From: JAHEEM01 sp036396795
Lineage (GTDB): Bacteria; Pseudomonadota; Gammaproteobacteria; Steroidobacterales; Rariloculaceae
Direction: 5' to 3'
DNA: 30,359 nucleotides
Assembly (NCBI GenBank): GCA_036396795.1
Contig: DASWKF010000004.1
Coordinates: forward strand, 1-30,359
Shown here: one piece after another, positions 27,279 through 30,359 of the stretch
How the letters are laid out: each line of letters starts with the position of its first letter
How positions within the stretch are numbered: the stretch's first letter is position 1
Position numbers and translations under genes: made by a program
The notes under the pieces: model-generated
What the model saw: only the letters and a program-made list of their open reading frames with translations
Database searches by the model: none
What the model was told of the DNA's origin: nothing

Positions 27279-28571
27279 ATGAAAAAAAGACGCCCGGTAG
27301 TACTGAACGATAGCCGCATCAAGGCGCTGCGCCCCGAGGCGTCAGTGTATCGCGTCGCGGACATCGCGCGCCGCGGCTTTCTGGTGACCGTCTACCCTTC
27401 AGGCCGCAAGGTCTATCAGTACCGCTACAGGCTCAACGGGCGGCAACAGACCACGGCGCTCGGCGACGTTGGCAAGATCGATCTTGCTGACGCTCACGCT
27501 GAATACGATCGATTTCGCGCGCTCGTAAAAAAGGGCGCCGATCCCAAGGCACCCATCATCGTAAGCGGCGATCCTGACGACCCTGGTCCAACCTTTGGCG
27601 AAGTCGCAGAGACTTGGTACAGCCAGACCTGTCTCGCAAAGGTCAAGAATAGCGACGGCAGATGGGTCCGACACCCTAATCGAAAGGCGTTGAAGGCGCC
27701 GCAGTACAAGCGGTTGCAGCTCGACAACCATCTGTTGCCGAAGTGGAAGGAAAAGGCGATACGCTCCATTACGCGGATCGACGCTAACCGGCGGCTCGAC
27801 GAGATCATTGCAGCCGGCTCGCCCGTCATGGCAAATCGCGTCGGTGCGACGATCGGACAGATATGGGGCTGGGCGCTCGACGAGGGAATCATCGACGCAA
27901 CGCCGATGCAAGCCCTCGGGAAGCGCGGGGGTCGTGAGATCCCCCGCGAACGCATCCTCAACGACAACGAGCTCAAGCGGTTCTGGAGGAAACTCGATAC
28001 CTCAGGTTTGACCGATGTCACTGTCGCGGCTCTTAAGGTCTGCCTGCTGACGGGCGCCAGGCGCTCCGAGGTGGCGGGCGCTAAATGGAAGGAAATCCGC
28101 GAAGACCTATGGACGGTCCCACCATCAAGAATCAAGACCGAGCATCGGAAGGAGAAGCCGAAACCTCACAAGGTACCGCTCTCCGACAAGGCGCTTGAAG
28201 TGTTGGAGACCGTAAAGGGGTTGGACAAGTCCGCGATCTTTCCCTCCCCCGCTGGTGGTTTCCTACGACCGCACGCACTCTCGAGGGCCGTCAACCGCAA
28301 GCTCAAGCACTTCGGCATCGGCAAGTTCACGCCTCACGATCTGCGACGTACCTTGCGCTCGAAGCTTCCCGAGCTGGGTGTACAGCCGGTCGTAGCGAAG
28401 AAGGTGCTGAACCACGCCCTCGAGGGCATGGACGCCATATATGACCGGTACGATTACTTCGACGAGAAACGCGACGCCCTGCAGAAGTGGGCAGATCATC
28501 TGAAGGCCATCGTCGAAGGGCGAAGCGCGAAGGGTCGATCGCGAGGCCCAGGTAATTCCGAGCCGAAATAA
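27279..28571 (+). CDS. int: P4-type tyrosine recombinase (integrase)
   Basis: A protein of 430 residues from the ATG at 27279 (a TTG two codons upstream is also in frame). The N-terminal arm-binding domain resembles the DUF4102 domain of P4 integrases (GFLVTVYPSGRKVYQYRYRLNGR), followed by the core-binding and catalytic domains. The catalytic set can be read: Arg in LTGARRSEVAGAKW, Lys near EKPKPHKVPLS, HxxR in TPHDLRRTL, His in VLNHALEG, and the Tyr nucleophile in YDRYDY. Such enzymes insert islands into tRNA genes; the tRNA-Pro fragment beside it is the likely site. No excisionase was recognised. Confidence 0.9.
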   Translation: MKKRRPVVLNDSRIKALRPEASVYRVADIARRGFLVTVYPSGRKVYQYRYRLNGRQQTTALGDVGKIDLADAHAEYDRFRALVKKGADPKAPIIVSGDPDDPGPTFGEVAETWYSQTCLAKVKNSDGRWVRHPNRKALKAPQYKRLQLDNHLLPKWKEKAIRSITRIDANRRLDEIIAAGSPVMANRVGATIGQIWGWALDEGIIDATPMQALGKRGGREIPRERILNDNELKRFWRKLDTSGLTDVTVAALKVCLLTGARRSEVAGAKWKEIREDLWTVPPSRIKTEHRKEKPKPHKVPLSDKALEVLETVKGLDKSAIFPSPAGGFLRPHALSRAVNRKLKHFGIGKFTPHDLRRTLRSKLPELGVQPVVAKKVLNHALEGMDAIYDRYDYFDEKRDALQKWADHLKAIVEGRSAKGRSRGPGNSEPK

Positions 28572-28576
28572 GGGTA

Positions 28577-28828
28577 GTGGGAACAGGCACGCAGATAACC
28601 ATCGCGACGATTCGGCACTGGCCAGCGCGCGTCGTTAGTCGCCCCGACGGGCTGATCGTCTCGCAGGCTGCGCGCATGGTGCGGGCCTTCGAGCGCTTTG
28701 AAGCGGCCCGCGGGGCAAAGTCGCGACAACTGCGGGGCGGTGAGCTCAAACAGGAAATCCGAGCGCTCAAGCGTCTATTCGAGCGGAAGGCCGAACCGTC
28801 GGAAAGCCAACAATCTCGGTCATGCTGA
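28577..28828 (+). CDS. Small hypothetical protein behind the integrase
   Basis: An 83-codon frame from a GTG five bases after the integrase stop. I do not recognise it. The second half is a charged amphipathic stretch (MVRAFERFEAARGAK, then ELKQEIRALKRLFERK) that could be a long helix. Third codon positions are rich in G and C, which supports coding. The ribosome site is poor (AGGG very close to the GTG). It may be translated by coupling to int, or may be spurious. Confidence 0.4.
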   Translation: MGTGTQITIATIRHWPARVVSRPDGLIVSQAARMVRAFERFEAARGAKSRQLRGGELKQEIRALKRLFERKAEPSESQQSRSC

Positions 28829-29225
28829 GCATCGACTCGGCCTTCGATCGTCGCTTACGCCGACACTCAGGCGGCCGATTTTCGTCGCCCGCTCCGGATT
28901 TGCTCCGTAGCGACTCCGCGGACAACCCGCATCAGCTCGTTGGATTCTGCGCCCGCGCCGATCTCCCGGCGGCGATGGACGACCGCGAATCGATGCGGTC
29001 GGCGCGGCCTGGCGGACGCTGCAGCAGAGGTGGGGGGACGTCGGGGGAGCAAGTGCGGCCGCGGAGTTCACACCACCGGACTGTGCTCGAGCCGAACTTC
29101 GCAGGCTGTGCGGACCGATCACCGCGCAGGTTGGTGGTTCTGTTGGTGCGGCTCGAGGGTGACGATTCGAGTAAGTGCTGCTCAAAGGCCGCAGAGGCCG
29201 TGGTCGCGGTGTCGATGGTGTAGTT
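28829..29225. other. Gene-free stretch between the integrase region and the second tRNA fragment
   Basis: About 400 GC-rich bases. The open frames here give low-complexity Arg/Ser/Ala-rich translations without recognisable domains, on both strands. A short stem (GGCC-N5-GGCC) near 29191 lies just past the tRNA fragment on the minus strand. I see no gene to support. Confidence 0.4.
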
Positions 29226-29270
29226 TGGTAGCGGGGGCAGGATTCGAACCTGCGACCTTCGGGTTATGAG
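29226..29270 (-). tRNA. 3' fragment of initiator tRNA-Met(CAT), probable second attachment site
   Basis: On the minus strand from 29270: anticodon loop CTCATAA, stem CCCGA, variable loop AGGTC, T-stem and loop GCAGG-TTCGAAT-CCTGC, acceptor CCCCGCT, A, CCA. The CCCGA stem behind CTCATAA is typical of initiator tRNA-fMet. Homology ends at the anticodon loop; the three bases before it match only partly and the 5' half is absent to the right. This is a truncated copy with the same polarity as the tRNA-Pro fragment 2.2 kb to the left, so a second element or its remnant probably starts here. Confidence 0.75.
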
Positions 29271-29492
29271 TCCGCGCTTCAAACTCAAGTAACACATTGA
29301 CTGATAAAGAGAATATGGTGTGCTCCGTGGCAAATCAATTCCGGAGTTTTGCGCAACTTCGCCTCGTCTTCCCGCGTTCCTAAGAGTTTTATTTGCCAAT
29401 CGTTCGGTCGTCGACGCAGCGACTACCGAGCAGCTCGCGCCCGCCGGATCCGTGACCATTCGACAGGCGTTCGGAGATTTCCAGGGAGCGCA

Positions 29493-29786
29493 CTACACGA
29501 GCTCCAGCCGCACTTCCCGCCCGAGCGCGCGGGCGGCCTTGAAGACGGTGTCGAGCTGAATTCTGTCGTTACTCGGATCGAGGACGCGGTCCAACTGACT
29601 CCGGCTCGTGTGCATCCGCCTGGCCATCTCGTTCTTGCTGACCCCTTCTTTGGCCATCGCTTGCTCCAGCTCCCACGCTAGAACGCGCTTGATCGCGATG
29701 GCGCTCGCCTGCTCGTAGGTGCCTTCATCCTTCAAGAACCGATCGAAGGACGAGCCGATGTGACCCCTCTTCTTCCTCTTGGTCAT
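29493..29786 (-). CDS. XRE-type antitoxin
   Basis: A 97-residue protein with an XRE helix-turn-helix near the C-terminal half (VLAWELEQAMAKEGVSKNEMARRMHTSRSQLDRVLDP). It is the second gene of a toxin-first pair and overlaps the toxin stop by four bases (ATGA at 29786-29783). The order toxin then antitoxin is the HigBA-type arrangement. It should neutralise the toxin and probably binds the inverted repeat in the promoter upstream of the toxin gene. Confidence 0.85.
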   Translation of the reverse strand: MTKRKKRGHIGSSFDRFLKDEGTYEQASAIAIKRVLAWELEQAMAKEGVSKNEMARRMHTSRSQLDRVLDPSNDRIQLDTVFKAARALGREVRLELV

Positions 29787-30136
29787 GATCCAATCTCCCT
29801 CCTCCGTTTCAGCGCCAACTCCAAGTCCGCTTTTGGCGTCTTCTGCGTCTTCTTGACGAAACCGTGCAGGAGCACCATGCGCTCGTCAGCGACGCAGAAG
29901 ATCATGCGAGCGATACGACCGTGGCTAAGGTCGCTTCGAATCTCAAACAAGCCGCGACCGAGGGAACGGCACACCGGCATTCCTACCGGCCAGCCAAACT
30001 CGGCTGTCGCAATATCCTGACCGACAATGCGCCGGTCGACTTGGTCCAATCCCTTCAACCACTCTCGTACCGGCTCCCTCCCGCTTGCCGTACGATAGAA
30101 CGCGGCCGGAAGTTTCTTGAGCTCAACCAACGACAC
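29783..30136 (-). CDS. RelE/HigB-like toxin (phage Gp49-like family)
   Basis: A protein of 117 residues, or 115 if started at TTG 30130. The pattern is that of the Gp49-like branch of RelE/HigB toxins: FYRTASGREPVREWLKGL, then LGRGLFEIRSDLSHGRIARMIFCVADERMVLLHGFVKKTQKTPKADLELALKRR. These are usually ribosome-dependent mRNA interferases; that activity is inferred from the family. The GTG at 30136 is only 2 bases from AAAGGAG (30145-30139), while the TTG at 30130 is 8 bases from it, so the TTG may be the real start. The antitoxin follows with a four-base overlap. Confidence 0.87.
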   Translation of the reverse strand: MSLVELKKLPAAFYRTASGREPVREWLKGLDQVDRRIVGQDIATAEFGWPVGMPVCRSLGRGLFEIRSDLSHGRIARMIFCVADERMVLLHGFVKKTQKTPKADLELALKRRREIGS

Positions 30137-30153
30137 CGCTCCTTTGGCGGTAT

Positions 30154-30182
30154 ATTGTACCTCATACGGTACATGCGGCCAA
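30154..30182 (-). promoter_or_regulatory. Promoter and operator of the toxin-antitoxin pair
   Basis: On the minus strand TTGGCC (30182-30177, 4 of 6) and TACAAT (30159-30154, 5 of 6) are 17 bases apart. A perfect inverted repeat TGTACC-N6-GGTACA (30156-30173) lies between and over the -10 box, a natural site for autorepression by the antitoxin or the complex. The predicted start is near 30147, giving a very short leader. Confidence 0.65.
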
Positions 30183-30271
30183 TAGGAAATCTCGGCTTCG
30201 CGAACACGCCGTCCGGCACCATACGAGCGGCTCGAAACGGAGCCGAAGACAGTTAACGCAGGTTAAAGACC

Positions 30272-30359
30272 GTGGCTCCCGTGAGCGACCCTTTTCGGGA
30301 GTTCTTGAGGCGTTCGGCCATGGCTGACCGCCCCAGTTCCGACCGCGCCAAAACGGCCA
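30272..30359 (+). CDS. Possible start of a gene cut by the window edge
   Basis: An open frame from a GTG at 30272 runs to the end of the window (begins MAPVSDPFREFLRRSA, with another Met at codon 17). There is no good ribosome site and no recognisable domain in about 29 codons. It may be a gene continuing to the right or a chance frame. Confidence 0.2.
   Translation, partial: MAPVSDPFREFLRRSAMADRPSSDRAKTA

Noticed and set aside
28932..29459. A minus-strand protein of 175 residues spanning the tRNA-fMet fragment
   Set aside because: Its RSQVRILPPLP stretch is the typical false translation of a tRNA T-arm and 3' end.
29320..29559. A 79-codon plus-strand frame
   Set aside because: No domain, and it runs antisense into the antitoxin gene; a chance frame in a GC-rich region is more likely.

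Overview
The window is GC-rich chromosome from a gammaproteobacterium. The pointers are a bifunctional HisB, a fused aspartokinase/diaminopimelate decarboxylase (LysAC, known from Xanthomonas-type bacteria), a TrpR-like gene in front of hisG, and a DUF3450-ExbB-ExbB TonB-energising operon. A relative of Xanthomonadales, Steroidobacterales or Woeseiales would fit, but that placement is inference.

Layout. (1) Positions 1-2790, minus strand: the first three genes of a TonB-system operon (DUF3450 protein, large ExbB/TtpC-like protein, small ExbB). ExbD and TonB would lie beyond the left edge. (2) Positions 3267-10178, plus strand: a branched-chain amino acid operon, ilvC-leuA-ilvE-leuC-leuD-leuB. 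It starts with a promoter, a 24-codon leucine-rich leader peptide and a mutually exclusive antiterminator/terminator pair, which is a readable transcription attenuator. (3) Positions 10228-17374, plus strand: a 26-bp operator-like palindrome, a TrpR-family regulator gene, and hisG-D-C-B-H-A-F-E with tight overlaps. hisF appears to start at ATT. The cyclohydrolase HisI is not present. (4) Positions 17397-21985, minus strand: ilvD, then a second attenuator (28-codon leader rich in Thr, Met and Ile), then lysAC. (5) Positions 22090-24687: a degenerate class III nucleotide-cyclase-like protein converging on an ExeA-like ATPase fused to an FHA domain; the role of this pair is unknown. (6) Positions 25149-26978: an exported amidohydrolase. 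(7) Positions 27036-30359: an accessory region. It holds a 3' fragment of tRNA-Pro(GGG) next to a P4-type integrase, a second 3' fragment from initiator tRNA-Met, and a RelE/HigB-like toxin with an XRE antitoxin under its own promoter.

Together, regions 2-4 supply valine/isoleucine, leucine, histidine and lysine/threonine/methionine precursors. Three separate regulatory devices can be read from the DNA: a leucine-type attenuator, a Thr/Met/Ile-type attenuator, and a probable TrpR-like repressor site. The least explained parts are the cyclase-like/FHA-ATPase pair and the stacked tRNA fragments at the right end.
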